This document shows, one piece after another, positions 1 through 11,200 of a stretch of 64,000 bases of DNA. The stretch lies in NCBI GenBank assembly GCA_008508345.1, contig QNGE01000776.1, positions 62,001 through 126,000 of the forward strand, written 5' to 3'. Below the pieces are notes generated by a model. It made no database searches and had not been told where the DNA came from. It worked only from the letters and a program-made list of their open reading frames with translations. The first letter of the stretch is position 1. Each line of letters opens with the position of its first letter. This stretch comes from Paragonimus westermani. Taxonomy: Eukaryota; Platyhelminthes; Trematoda; Plagiorchiida; Troglotrematidae. A program made the translations under genes and the position numbers.

Positions 1-829
1 ATGCGATCGATGAGTAGGTCGGTAAATGTGGTCTCTCCAAACTTACCCAATCAAGGTTGATCACGTGCAAGCCCATGGCACTCAGTCATGTTGAACGTAA
101 TTCGTCGACCGTGGGTATTTGCTACCTGCTGCCCATTTTCGAGTAGGATGTTCAGCGTTGTTCGGAATTCGACTTAAGTGTGCACATCAATCAACCACTG
201 AAGGTCAGTATGACCGCCAACAAGAACGGCTAACGACGGTCTGGCAGCGACCTCTGGTAGAACGCTTATGGGAGTATTGATTACCATGTGTGTGTCTGTG
301 AATTATCCAGGCTGATCGGTGTTGTAGGAATACATATTTCTTTAGACAGAAAAATGTATGCAGACTGTGAGATACCCCACGGCTATAGTCAAATCACACT
401 GCTGTTTATCATGGTTTTTCTAACACGCTTATAGGTTGAATACCAAAGTAGACTGAATAAGCAACTCTATTAATGAATATTGTTATTTTGCAAACTGTTT
501 AGTGTAGTGAAGGTAAAAGTAATAGGCTAGTTAGAAGAAACCACACAGTAAAGTCAATGAGCTTTCGAGAATGTTGTGGAGCTCAAACCCTTGAAAGACT
601 CAGTTCCGCCAGTAAATCGTAATGCTGTTCGGCTTGTCTGTTTGATCTGAAGTTTATAAAACTTGGTTTTTGTACAAAAAGAGCGAAATACTGTTATTCA
701 AATGGATTCTCATGGAACTTGATGTTGTCAGTGCGTACGACAAGCTGCATGCACTACTATCAACAGTAACAAAAATTGAGTATAATACGATGAAATTAAC
801 AGAAATTTTTCGGAAGAGACCCAACTGCG

Positions 830-1110
830 GAAAATCTGGTCTTCGGCTGGATTCAAACCAGCCTAGGCGCAGCAAACGTTCCACCGACTGACAACCAAGC
901 CACTCCGAAGGCTCAGAAAATTCACATTTGGACATACTTACACACCCAACTAATTGTGACATACGGAATCCGCCAGACGATCTAAAAGACTGTCTGCCTA
1001 AGCAAGCTGTTTTGAAAAGTTCAAGCTGGAATCCACTAAGGCCACCAATGAGCATTGGCATTGTATTACTGATAAGTAGTTTGCCAAATTTGTTAATTTA
1101 GGTACAAATT
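830..1110 (-). repeat. Second copy of the tRNA-headed repeat unit
   Basis: The minus strand from about 1110 reads the body (CCTAAATTAACAAATTTGG...ACTACTTATCAGTAATACAA, then GTGGATTCCAGC) and ends with GTCCAAATGTGAATTTTCTGAGCC and a tRNA-like head at about 930-840 whose T arm (GGCTGG...CCAGCC) is still palindromic. The head-body junction matches the cluster at 45600-46031. The anticodon region is partly deleted. Confidence 0.65.
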
Positions 1111-1893
1111 ATCAAATCTTTTAAATTAATTATCAGAAATTATCCAAAAAACGGTGTCAAGACCAAAGTGAATGAAAGCATAAGTTGTACATTTACTTGA
1201 TAGATGACTCGTACGCAAATCAGTTTGTGCAGTTTATTTCAAACACAGGAGTTTCCTTAGATCGGTGTGAATGGCGACAACGTTCAACGGACCTGCACGA
1301 AAGAATTCACGCCGATTTTGTGTTTCTCGGCAGCACCTTTATTTGGGTACCTGAAATATCCTAACTGATTTGCTTCGAGCAAACGAACCCTCGTGTTAAC
1401 CTCCACAGTTATATCTATTCTGTGTGACGGCACATTAGTGTATTTCAAATCTTTGATTATTTTCTCTATTTTCATACTCAGGATAAATCTTTACACTGTA
1501 ACACATCGATGACCACTGTGGTCATGGCTGTCACTTGAATAAGTTAAGCTTTCTCTGATCAGCACAGAAGTGGAAGAAGAGCTGTCAACGGATTTTCAAA
1601 CTACCATTCTTACCCAATCGTACAGGTCAAAAACGCACATTTCTGACGAAACACTGTTTTCATGTGTTTCATTGTTCTAGATTTTTTCGATTATCTGCCA
1701 GCAGTTTTCTCAAAGTTTCTTTCTATTCACATTCGTATAACCCCCATCACATTTCCTGCAATCAACACAGAGACAGGGAAGTCCAAGCATAGGTCTGTCT
1801 TTATTATTTGTCAATAGGCTTATGAACACATTTTAATGAACGGTTCTGATTAATTTTGGATGACCACCACTTGTTATGTGCCTTTGTTTACAG

Positions 1894-2038
1894 GAGGAAT
1901 ATTCAAGACTGGGTTTCTAAGAAATTTTTGCAAACCTGCTACTATGACAAAGATCATCCGGAGTACAAATATTGTCCAATATTCAAGTTTTCAACTATAT
2001 TTGAAGAGGCCAATGTCAGCGAGTCTATTTTCGTCACG
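1894..2038 (+). CDS. P2X: P2X purinoceptor, internal exon (lower ectodomain)
   Basis: This exon encodes 48 residues of an ATP-gated cation channel that works in the plasma membrane as a trimer. The peptide aligns by eye with the P2X region of the form NFSKRNI...C-x9-C-PIFRLG: here RNIQ, a Cys pair framing a Tyr/Asp/Lys-rich loop, then CPIFKFSTIFEEAN. The two cysteines match a conserved ectodomain disulphide, although the loop between them is two residues longer than in vertebrate P2X4. A pyrimidine-rich acceptor ending in AG at 1892-1893 and a GTAAGT donor at 2039 bound it. The first base completes a codon begun in an upstream exon, and the exon ends in phase 0, which fits the start of the exon at 34013. 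Upstream exons were not found in bases 1-1893. The sequence is seen directly; the family comes from recognition of P2X motifs, made firm by the three later exons. Confidence 0.85.
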
Positions 2039-4819
2039 GTAAGTCTTCAGAATACTATTCCTTATCAGAGACAATCGGATGAGGAGGTATCCCTGAACAA
2101 TCAGGACTTCCGAGTCTGATAATTTTGGTGAAACCTATTCTTTACTGGTGACATGTATAATCCAGTTCAACTTTTGGGGCTCAACATATTCGGCAGATAG
2201 CGACGGAGGGAAGCTTTGTAAATACACGAGGCCAAGATAGTGCCTTTGAAGTAAACGTATCAAACGCGACTAAAGCTTTAGATCGGTGGAAGTTCACTCA
2301 AACTGGTTGTAAAATATGTATTATCAGATGAATTTAGCTGTCACGTTGCCTGAAAGAGGATGAAGAAAACAGGTATCAATTCGTTGGACAGGTCTTTATT
2401 GACGTAAAGTGAATGAAAATACCATTGATTTTTGTTTTTTCCCAGCTTAATCAACAGGATATGCAAAGATGCCGAAATGCTGTTTTATTTTAATACGAGT
2501 GCACTGTTTTCACGAACTGTCAGGATTAAGTTTAAATGCAACGGTCAGACAAGATTTTTGCCATTCATGAAGAAGGGAAGTCATAGCGTCAACCCAACCA
2601 GGTCGTTTACTGTGTTGCTCTGGCACCCGAACACAAAAATGTGGATCATCAGTGAAGTTCTACTCGTCAGCTAAAGAAAGTCAGTGTATTGAGTGCAAAA
2701 GTTGATAGTACACACCGTTCACCTCCCCTGGCACAGGTCTACTGACCCAAACTTCATTCTGTTCAACTATTGTTGCCATGTGCTTTTGATATATATTCTG
2801 TTTGTGTTTAGTATGCGGCCGGTGAGATAAATCGACATGTTAACACCCCGAAACTTTTGTCATCTTACTCCTCCGATGAACTGAATCAAAGGAATTCAAT
2901 GTTTTAAACATCAGAGATTGTTCAATTGAGAGGCTTTATTTTCCCTAATCTTAAAGAAATAACATTTTTAGGGAATAGTTCTGGTCACATGTTCAAATGT
3001 TCAAAAGCCGGAAGAAAATAAAAATCACATGTGAATGTTTCCATTTCAAATAAATCAAGGCTAACATATTCTAATCTAATTATTAGGATCTAAGTTTAGT
3101 CAGACTGTACGAATGCGCCAGACTTTCGTTTATCTCGTGAAGTTTTTCACGATGAAACATCGGAAAAGGAAAGTAGCCGTTCCAATGATTCATAATGTCG
3201 AACTTGAAAGCCGTTCTCTTAAGGATTAGTCTACTTCGTGCTGATCTCATCAGGGTATCAAATTCTCAAACTGTGGTCTTTTTTCTTAATGACTCTCTGA
3301 AGAATTGTCCATTCAAAGCAGACTTCTTATGTTGCTACTGCTTTGAGCTCACACTTGATATATTCATCATTTTACTAGGGGAATATAAATCGGTCAGTTA
3401 GATAAAGTTTTTCATTTATGGCACAAATGACCATTTCCCACATTTCTTTATTCAAATAACCTCAGAATCCAAAGGTCACATTTGTGACAAATGGGACGGG
3501 AAACCAACCAAAAGTGCTCTATGCAGTTTCACAGAATAACAAATTTAGAAGTGCGAACAGTCGGCGCACACAAATCAATGCACAGTTAAGGTCGCTGGAC
3601 TAAACGCAAGCATCAAGGTAGAACGTCCGAAAGATATCGATGTGTAACAGGCCATGAAAGAAAACAGCATTTGGAGGAAGGAAATTAACTGCCTCCCAAA
3701 AATTAAAGCATAACACAATTCAGAGGATACATAATAATACTGGACTAGCTAGCAAATGAACTGATCCAGTAAGTAATGAAATTTTTAGTTAGTCTGCAGT
3801 TTGTAAATTAGAATCATGGCAATTTTGATTGAGAAAAATGGAAAGAGTTGGTAAATAGTGTTATACAAAGTAAACTCTGTTAGGGTATGTTGAAAAAACT
3901 GAGAAGAACACTACTAAACCTGTATTCTGTGCGACTACCGTCCGTCTGTTCGACGTATAATAATTTCAAACATGTGGATAATGTGAGTATTATAGGAGCG
4001 TATAAAATCTACTTCACTCTTGTTTTCAACTGGATATTTGAGTTGTGCCGGGGTAATCAGATTTTTCTCAAAGAAGATCTGCTGCGTCCGTTGTATAACG
4101 AAAAATTCACAAACCACCCTCCACGTTCAAGTTTTTTGCATTATTGCGCCATCTTTAAAACTGGAATTGCATACGGTACTGGATAAAACCTGAGACATCT
4201 CTGAAAGTCACTGCTTCATGATTTTCGCTTTTACACTTTTTACTAGACCATCATTGTTTTCCATAGGTGCACTTTTTTCTAACCACCCGAATATCAATCA
4301 GATGAGAACACTTGGCGGCTGGTATTTTGTAGCAATATTTTGTGTGATATATTTGTGTGTTGTTAATGTTAATCAATGCAATACTTGGCGAGATTTCAGT
4401 ATGACTGAGGTGACGGATGACGAACTAGATATAAATTGTCGGTACGAATTTTATTTTCATTAAGTCAAAAATAAATTGATAATTATTAGAAAATATTGAT
4501 GTTTTCGAAACTACCAGCTTATCCCAGTCTAGTGATTGAAACGGTATCATGCGTAGGTTTTACAGCTCACTACAAACTGAATTACACGTTGCCAATATGT
4601 ATCGGATCAATTCTATTGGCGAGTAGTTAGTTTTAAAATCCTTTGATGAACACCGAAATGGTCCTGTAAACGGCGCCTAAAAGCGTAAGTTCATCGTGCG
4701 CCACTTCCCTGCAATGAGGAACAAAACAGTTTATTCTGATTTTTGATGAAGTGATGTACGAATGTTCAGAAAATTCCACGACAATAACATTTTCGAAACA
4801 GTTCATTCCCTTCAGAAGT

Positions 4820-4946
4820 TTGAACAAAAACGTTAGAACACGAAAACAGGTAGATGCAAGCATTTCGTATTGACTCATCAGTATCAAATTCACAATAATA
4901 TGAAACGGGTTTTTATATCGAGCAGTTAGGGGGGCAGGGTGGATAG
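4820..4946 (-). repeat. Left arm of the PLE copy 1 inverted terminal repeat
   Basis: The reverse complement of this stretch matches 6971-7099 with roughly nine differences visible by eye, including the shared core from GCCCCCTAACTGCTCGATAT through the ribozyme to TGTTCTAACG. An open frame crosses it on the minus strand (4633-5025), but it has no family signature and is probably fortuitous. Confidence 0.85.
4847..4887 (-). ncRNA. Hammerhead ribozyme with weakened helix I
   Basis: This is the minus-strand counterpart in the left repeat arm. CUGAUGA, the GUCAAUAC stem-loop, GAA, the AUGCUUGCAU hairpin and the cleavage C are identical to the right-arm copy. Helix I has drifted to UUGAUA against UACCUG, leaving A-C, U-U and U-G oppositions, so only the pairs next to the core and one G-C remain. 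Catalysis is doubtful. Confidence 0.75.
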
Positions 4947-5086
4947 TCAATCTACTAGATCCCAGTAGGTATGTATTGAACTGTTCTTCAGTACAATTGA
5001 ATTCTTTGCAATTAGAGGCTTTCACTTTGGGTCTAGGTTACAAAATGTCATCATACAGGTCTAATTGTATTTACAATGAAGTCTAG

Positions 5087-6373
5087 TTTGAGAGCTTAAT
5101 TGATCAATTATCAGACCTTCAGCCAACCACTACTGACAACCTAGGCTGGCTGAAGACCAAACTGACTGATATAGCTAACGGGTTTATCATGACCCCAATC
5201 AACGGCCGGTGTGCTATCACAAAGCAACACCTGCAATCACTAAAAGAACTTAAATCAAAAAATCTAGTAATACTTAAGCCAGACAAAGGCTCTGGGACAG
5301 TCATTTTAGACAGGGACGCATATGTACAGAAGATGTTGTCAATACTAGAGGACCGAACGAAGTTTCAGCAAATAGACACCGTAGACAACGTCAATGAAAT
5401 AGAAGGTCGCATAGCACGGCATCTCGAACTCCTCTTACAGCTGCGCTTAATCGATGACAGGACTTACAAAGCTCTTAAACCATGTGGGTCGTCGACACCT
5501 CAGCTCTACGGCCTCCCTAAAACACACAAATCTGGGATGCCTCTTAGGCCTATCCTGGCAATGACCAATTCTCCGTACCATAAATTGGCACGTTGGTTAG
5601 TCGAAATCCTAACTCCATTGAAACAAAAGTTTCAAACACATTCTATTAAAGATTCTTTTGAATTGATCAGTGACTTAGAAAACATCAATCTTGCTAATGA
5701 GTTGATGTGTTCTATAGACGTTCAGTCACTATTCACGAATGTCCCGTTACACGAGACAATCGATTTTATTGGTGAGCTCGTTGAAATGAGCCACATTACT
5801 CTGCCTCTACCTAATGATATTCTGAGGGAAGCCTTATTGTTATGTACTGAAAACATCAGCTTCCGTTTTCTTGATCGGTGCTACCGCCAAATAGACGGGG
5901 TAGCCATGGGAAGTCCATTAGGGCCCATCCTGGCAGACTTTTTCATGTTAAAGATTGAGCGGGAGTTAGCCACAGACATAGCGGGTCTGTCATATTACAA
6001 ACGCTACGTCGATGATACACTAGCGTTCAGTCGGTCCAAGCAGGCAATAGATAACCTAGTGCAGCGCTTAAATAGTTGTCATCCCAACCTGAAAGTAACG
6101 TGTGAATTTGGGACCGACAACTGTTTGCCGTTTCTAGACATACTCATTAGTCGCCGGGAGGATGGCTCTATCAAAAGAGCCGTCTATAGGAAATCCACGT
6201 GGTCCGGTCAATACCTGAACTTCAGTAGTTTCACACCGGTCCATCACAAACGCGCACTAGTGAATACACTATTCACACAAGCAAGACGAATCTGTACACA
6301 GGATAGTCTTGCGAGGGAATTAAACTTGATCACATCTACACTACAATCTAGCGTGTATCAAAAAGGTTCATAG
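5087..6373 (+). pseudogene. PLE reverse transcriptase domain, copy 1
   Basis: The frame is open from 5087 after a TAG at 5084-5086. The first ATG is at 5189, giving 394 residues, but PLE-like sequence (LGWLKTKLTDIANGFIM) continues upstream of it, so the true start was probably further 5'. Residue positions from that Met: KPDKGSGTVILD in the N-terminal part, LYGLPKTHK near 106-114, motif A CSIDVQSLFTNVPL with its Asp at about 177, GVAMGSPLG at 237-245, and the catalytic YVDD at 273-276. All catalytic aspartates are intact. After SVYQKGS the frame ends in TAG. The family sequence continues in another frame (SKRFIERHSKS), so a one-base indel near 6350 separates RT from the linker and endonuclease. 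It would copy element RNA into DNA during insertion. PLE assignment is based on recognised motifs. Confidence 0.88.
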
Positions 6374-6409
6374 AAAGACATAGTAAATCGTAACCATCTT
6401 CTGAACAGG

Positions 6410-6948
6410 TGGCCACAGTGATAAAAAAGAGGGTTTGTACAGAATTGCATTTTGAAGGTGACTATAGCATACATCAAACAACTCAAAGACCAGTGAATTG
6501 GATTGAACGAAGATTTAACGCAGCAGAACTTTGCGTATAAGCCCGGACCCAGAATCTGCCTGTCCCTTCTATCAAGGATCAGCCTGTCGATGCCTCCTCA
6601 CATTGCGTCTACCAATTTACATGTAACTGCAAAGAAAGTTACATAGGCAGAACCGAGAGTTGCTTGATCCCCGGAGTGAAGGAACATTTGCCTAAATGGG
6701 TGCAGAGATCTGTATTACAGAAGAACGGAAATGTGATTGAAACCCACAAGCCACCAGCGTTTGCGGTCGTAGGACATATCCTGACCACTTGTCACGTTAT
6801 CGATCCAATTTGTGCATTCAGAATCCTAATACGCCACTCGAATCCAAAATTCTTGCGGTTTGCTGAGGCGGTCGCAATCGATCGATTGAAGCCGGCCTTG
6901 TGTGTTCAGAAATAATTGCTCGTAAACTTGACCCTTTCCTGGGCTGAG
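6410..6948 (+). pseudogene. PLE linker and GIY-YIG endonuclease, copy 1
   Basis: In the frame of 6412 the linker reads VIKKRVCTELHFEGDYSI..., has a TAA near 6538, then enters SSHCVYQFTCNCKESYIGRT (6592-6654), the VY and YIG pair that defines the GIY-YIG nuclease. Next come KEHLPKWVQRS, a His-containing GHILTTCH segment and FAEAVAIDRLKPALCVQK, which carries the usual active-site Glu. TAA at 6913-6915 falls just before LLVNLTLSW, which matches the usual PLE C-terminus, so one codon has become a stop. The enzyme would nick target DNA to prime reverse transcription. The intact catalytic motifs suggest recent decay. Confidence 0.8.
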
Positions 6949-6970
6949 TGACCTTTCCTAAACCACCGAC

Positions 6971-7099
6971 TGATTATCCAGCCTGCCCCCTAACTGCTCG
7001 ATATAAAAACCCGTTTCATGTTATTGTAAATCTGGTACTGATGAGTCAATACGAAATGCTTGCATCTACCAGTTTTCATGTTCTAACGGTTTTTTCAAT
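6971..7099 (+). repeat. Right arm of the PLE copy 1 inverted terminal repeat
   Basis: This arm lies about 20 bases after the endonuclease frame and about 170 bases before recognisable sequence of PLE copy 2. It contains the intact hammerhead. Because it lies between two same-strand PLEs, it may be the shared pseudo-LTR of a former tandem array. Confidence 0.85.
7032..7072 (+). ncRNA. Type I hammerhead ribozyme, apparently intact
   Basis: Every element of the fold can be placed. Helix I is CUGGUA (7032-7037) with UACCAG (7067-7072), perfectly complementary. The core CUGAUGA is at 7038-7044. Helix II is GU/AC closing a CAAU loop (7045-7052). The core GAA is at 7053-7055. Helix III is AUGC/GCAU around UU (7056-7065), and the cleavage nucleotide C is at 7066, so the site is AUC. 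Helix I can be extended beyond a U-U mismatch by three A-U pairs. Stems II and III are very short, which is known for PLE hammerheads and is associated with cleavage as a dimer. The presumed role is processing of element RNA. Confidence 0.88.
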
Positions 7100-7269
7100 A
7101 ACATTTTCTTTTTGAAAAACCAAAGGCCACTGCCAACTGTTTGACACTATTTCAACTAATTGAAAATCCTCGTAGAAATCATGCAAAGCAATTTTCGGTT
7201 TCAGCGAACAGAACTGTTTTCGATAAATTCTCATCTTGGCCTGGTAAAATTATATATCATATCAAGTAA

Positions 7270-8200
7270 CACTAATGAAAGGTAAGGCCAGAATGGACGA
7301 AACTGTTAGAACAACCGGTAATATCGACGATATGTAGAAGATGTTTTTTTGCGTAGTGGACACAACGGACGATTTACAGAAGCTGCTGACTTTTTTCAAC
7401 AAGGCGCATAAGAACATCGTGTTCACTTTGGAAAAAGAAACTGATGACTGCATGCCATTTTTGGATGTAGCACTAACGCGCAGACCAGATGGATCGTTAC
7501 AGTGAAGCGTGAATAGAAAGAAAACCTGAAGTGGGCAATATCTACACTTCCACAGCTATGTACGGATTATTATGAAAAGAGGTCTTGTACACTGTTTGAC
7601 AAATAGGGCAAAAAGAATCTGTATGGAAGGTACAATAGAATGGAAGGTAAGTATGATACAGGATATTTCCCTAGCGATGCCAATCCAGCGAAATTCACTA
7701 TCAGGAACATAAAAGAGAGACCAAAGCGAGCCCTAATTAACACAGTTGAAAGGAAAAAGATCTATATAACTTTGCCGTTCAAGGTGATGCAACAGCCGAG
7801 CTGCAAGTCCTGTCGTAAAGTTCCACTCAAAACGGACGGTGCCACTTAATTTGATAGTTGGTATGCTTAACAGCGAATCCTCATTTTTGATCTATTCATT
7901 CGACTGTTCCTGTGGTTCAGCAAATATTGTTCGCACCATCAGGCGTTTATCTGAATGAAGTCGTGAACACTGCCCGGCGTGGCTTCGCTCATCCATTCTG
8001 GCCCATCTAGTTGACTGTGACCAACACACAGACACGGATAGAGCCTTCCACGTTGTCTACCGTTCTCCGGCCACCGCGTCACGAAAGATCAAGCGGCGCA
8101 TTCTCTCTATAGCTAAGGCGGTCACAATCCGATCACGTCAGCCGGATTTGTGTGTTCAAAAACAGTTCGTCCACACCTTGGGATCACCCTGGCCAAACAC
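7270..8200 (+). mobile_element. Penelope-like element, copy 2, 5'-truncated and decayed
   Basis: PLE signatures recur in order in shifting frames. YRRYVEDVF (7322-7348) is the RT active site with its first Asp changed to Glu. It is followed by CMPFLDVALTRRPDGS, a YLHFHSYV segment and LTNRAKRICMEG (to about 7630). A linker (7735-7845) is followed by an endonuclease piece (about 7895-8195) with FDCSCGSANIVRTIRRLSE, REHCPAWL, RAFHVVYR, SIAKAVTIRSRQPDLCVQK and a final PWP. The YIG motif is lost (ANIVRT) and several stops and frameshifts are present. The 5' half of the RT is missing. It lies directly after copy 1 on the same strand and differs from it in sequence, so it is an older copy or another subfamily. 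Confidence 0.8.
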
Positions 8201-11200
8201 ATACATTGAGCTCACGAGGCAATTTGCTCCCGCTCCAGCATCTCACACCCATTAACACTGACTTCCTAAAACCTTGTGAGCATAACCAAAACAGTTATGT
8301 TTGTGTTTTACCCAATTGTCTCACTCTCGTACCACTTTTGATCAATAACTTCCCCTATTGTTGCTTGATTCGATGTATAATTGTACCAGCCAAAGATGAG
8401 AATTTATCGAAAACATTTCTGCACGCTGAAACCAAAATACTTCGACTCAGGATCTAGGATATTCATTGCAGCGAAAAAGCTGACAGCAATGGAAGGAAAC
8501 ACCCAGTATTAGAGCAATAATGTTTTTTTATTCACTCCCTCAAATCTTTTCATTTTTTTCTATGAGCAACTTTCCGTAATCTGTTGAAAATTATGGAATC
8601 CGTTTGATGAAGAAAGTTTCTGCATGCTGCATTTTAAAGTCCGGTTTTATCTTATTGTGCTCCTAGTATTTATATTGCATAAAATCTTGCAACATTAAGC
8701 AAGAAGCGAGATGTTTTCCATGTTTTTGTTAGTCAGGTGATTTTATGAGGTGGCTCAATACTTCACGCATAGAAGCAGAATAACTTTTGAATGTTGCAAA
8801 TGATTTTTTCAGAGATAGATCACTTTCGTAAAATCCTTCATTGATACTTGCAATTTTTAAAACAGATCTATTCAGAATGGTTAGGTTTAACTCAGAGAAC
8901 ATTTTCACCTATATATCTATTTCTCATAAAAAATAATTTGTGATTTAGTCGGTGATATTCTATAGTTAAGGTGTAGCATTGCAATGTTTAGCTGGAAGTG
9001 AACATATCCCACCCAAATTAAAAGGCCAGTTTTCTCTCTGTGTGAAAGCATACTTTCGCAACTGCTAGTAAGAGGCCACAAAATCTACACCGGTCAAAAC
9101 AGTGTTTGACAGCGCCAAATTAGTTAACTATTGCTAAAACAATGGTAAAGTGATTTCAACGTGTAGTTTCTGAGCATTCCCTACAACTACTTCTTTTGGA
9201 TTCTAAACACATCTAAAGCGTAAAAGTAATTGATGCTCTAAAGATATTTTCTCATGAATTTCGAAAAATTGAACTAGGTGAGTTTGTTTATTTGGAGTAG
9301 AATACACTTCTGTTCGTGTAAGTTTTGTTGCATAATCTTGAGCATGAGCAACACAGTGGATAACCATAATCTTAGAATATGCTTTCTTCATTCATGACAC
9401 AGTTTTCCACAATCGATTGTAGTCCGTTGAAACCGATGAAACAATAATCTTAACATTTTAAGGTATTTCTCCTCAAGGTAACACTGGCCATCTGGCAAAG
9501 TTTCGTTGTGTTTCACTAAGAAAAATCGGACGGTGTAACAATAATTCTTCATTGCAGATGTCACAATTACAATCTGCGGGAGCCGGTTATTGCAGTTAAT
9601 TTAGGAAATCAGTAAACTTCTCCAATTTCAGAAAATCTTGTCGGTTCTTATGTGGGATTTCCCTGATTTCAGATGTTTGAAATGTACCACTTTGCACCTC
9701 TGTTGGATAAAAAAATCATTTCTCTTTAGGTTTCCTCATTTTTTTCTTGTATCTGAGCTAACAACATCTATCAATTTTATTGCCTTCTGTTATGAGATCA
9801 AAATCTATGCTTTTGGTGAAAGAACTTGGGTAATTGCGTCACTTAATTCATCTGTCCGGTTCTTCGACCTTAACAGAAACGATCAACCAGATGTGTGTCT
9901 ATTGTAAAATAATGTTTCGGGGTTTATCTTCCACCGACTAGTTTTGATTAATTCTCTAAAGTGACAAGCGGCATTCATTATTGTTCTTAAGCGTCAGTAT
10001 ATGTATATTTATTAAAGGTTTTTGAAATTCAAATATATGCATACGTGCAAACGTTCTGTAGTCGGTTGCATTAGTCTTTGAGACAATTCGTAATGCGGTA
10101 ATACGACAGTAATCTTACTATGAGATATGCTGAGAACGTATTGTTTGATGTGTGTAATCACGTCATTGAAATCTTGAAGATTTTTGTGCCTATTGGAGAC
10201 CTTGCAGCACCCCAGTAAACACATTCGGAATTTTATTCGCTGTTGAAAAACTCTGTTCAAACTGTACGTACCGCTGAAAATATATCACGTCACATAGAAT
10301 TTGAAAGTCAGAACCAGCGGTTTGACAACCCTTTCTTCTCTCACGCAGTGTCTCCGAAAACACAGGCTCAACAGGTACATTAATCATGAATTGGATTGTT
10401 ATGATTTTCAAAAGACACAAAGCTAACAAACAAATGTCTACGTTCAGAAAGTTTCATAAACTTTGTGCTTGAGATGCATTTTGAGGTGCATTCTGATCAT
10501 ATCAGCAAAGATTTTCTATCTTGTTTACAGGATTGCGTTTAGCTTACGTCAGACATTTCTGTTTTAGATTTTAACCGATACTAAATTTGGCTCCGTTTTA
10601 CATATTCACGTTAGGCAGTCCAGAAAAAGTTGCTGACTTCCTGTTTTACAACCACTTTACCAGGGTCTGACGCTACCGACTCAGTGTATTTTTGAAACAC
10701 TATCATATGTACTTTCCGTGCATTTGTTAGAGAATTTTACGTGCTAACAATCCAGTCGACTGTGGACAAATCTCGGTTGTGTGTGACTATGCGTTGGTGC
10801 GTACTGTGCACCCTTGTGCAGGATTCAGCCTACAGGAAACCACATGACAAAATATTTACTTTTGTCTTCGAATAAGAAGATGAATCAGTTTATTGTGAGA
10901 TCTCGTTTAATTCACAACAGTTGGTGTCACTTACTCTGAAATCAACAAGGTACGATTGCAAGAAGAACTGAATAGTACCTTAAGCAGATGACCTTTCTCA
11001 AACTCTTCTCACACTTTTTGAAATGCTGTGTGGATTACTTGTGCATCACCACGATCAACTGTCGGAAACATTCTCCGTAACATCAGTATTTTCATCGCAA
11101 TACTTTTTTGAATTTTTCCAATATAGTTCTTGGAAGACAGTTTATTTCTTTGGTACCTTGTCTCTGAATAGAGTATTTTAAGCTCACGAACATTCAGGAT

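Larger units (their letters stand above)
4820..7099 (+). mobile_element. Penelope-like retroelement, copy 1, with inverted terminal repeats
   Basis: This is a PLE about 2.3 kb long: a reverse transcriptase related to telomerase RT followed by a GIY-YIG endonuclease, bounded by an inverted repeat of about 127 bases (4820-4946 against 6971-7099). Inverted or direct pseudo-LTRs and hammerhead ribozymes are established PLE traits. The RT frame is open from 5087, breaks by frameshift near 6350, and the later frame has one stop before the endonuclease (near 6538) and another at 6913. The element lies in the sense direction in P2X intron 1. It is close to intact but not autonomous as read. The element edges are set by the repeat arms; I did not find a convincing target-site duplication. 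Confidence 0.85.

Noticed and set aside
1..830. Upstream P2X exons
   Set aside because: No frame shows P2X motifs expected before RNI (Cys-rich head domain or TM1), and no suitable phase-2 donor was seen here or in 1110-1893.
654..1061. A 135-codon open frame on the minus strand
   Set aside because: It overlaps the tRNA-headed repeat unit, has no domain signature, and is explained by the repeat.
3219..3250. CTGATGAG followed by CACGAAG on the minus strand, hammerhead-like
   Set aside because: Helix II does not pair beyond its first base pair, and no partner strand exists for helix I.
4633..5025. A 130-codon open frame on the minus strand
   Set aside because: It runs through the left inverted repeat and its hammerhead; the matching right arm has no equivalent frame, so coding is unlikely.
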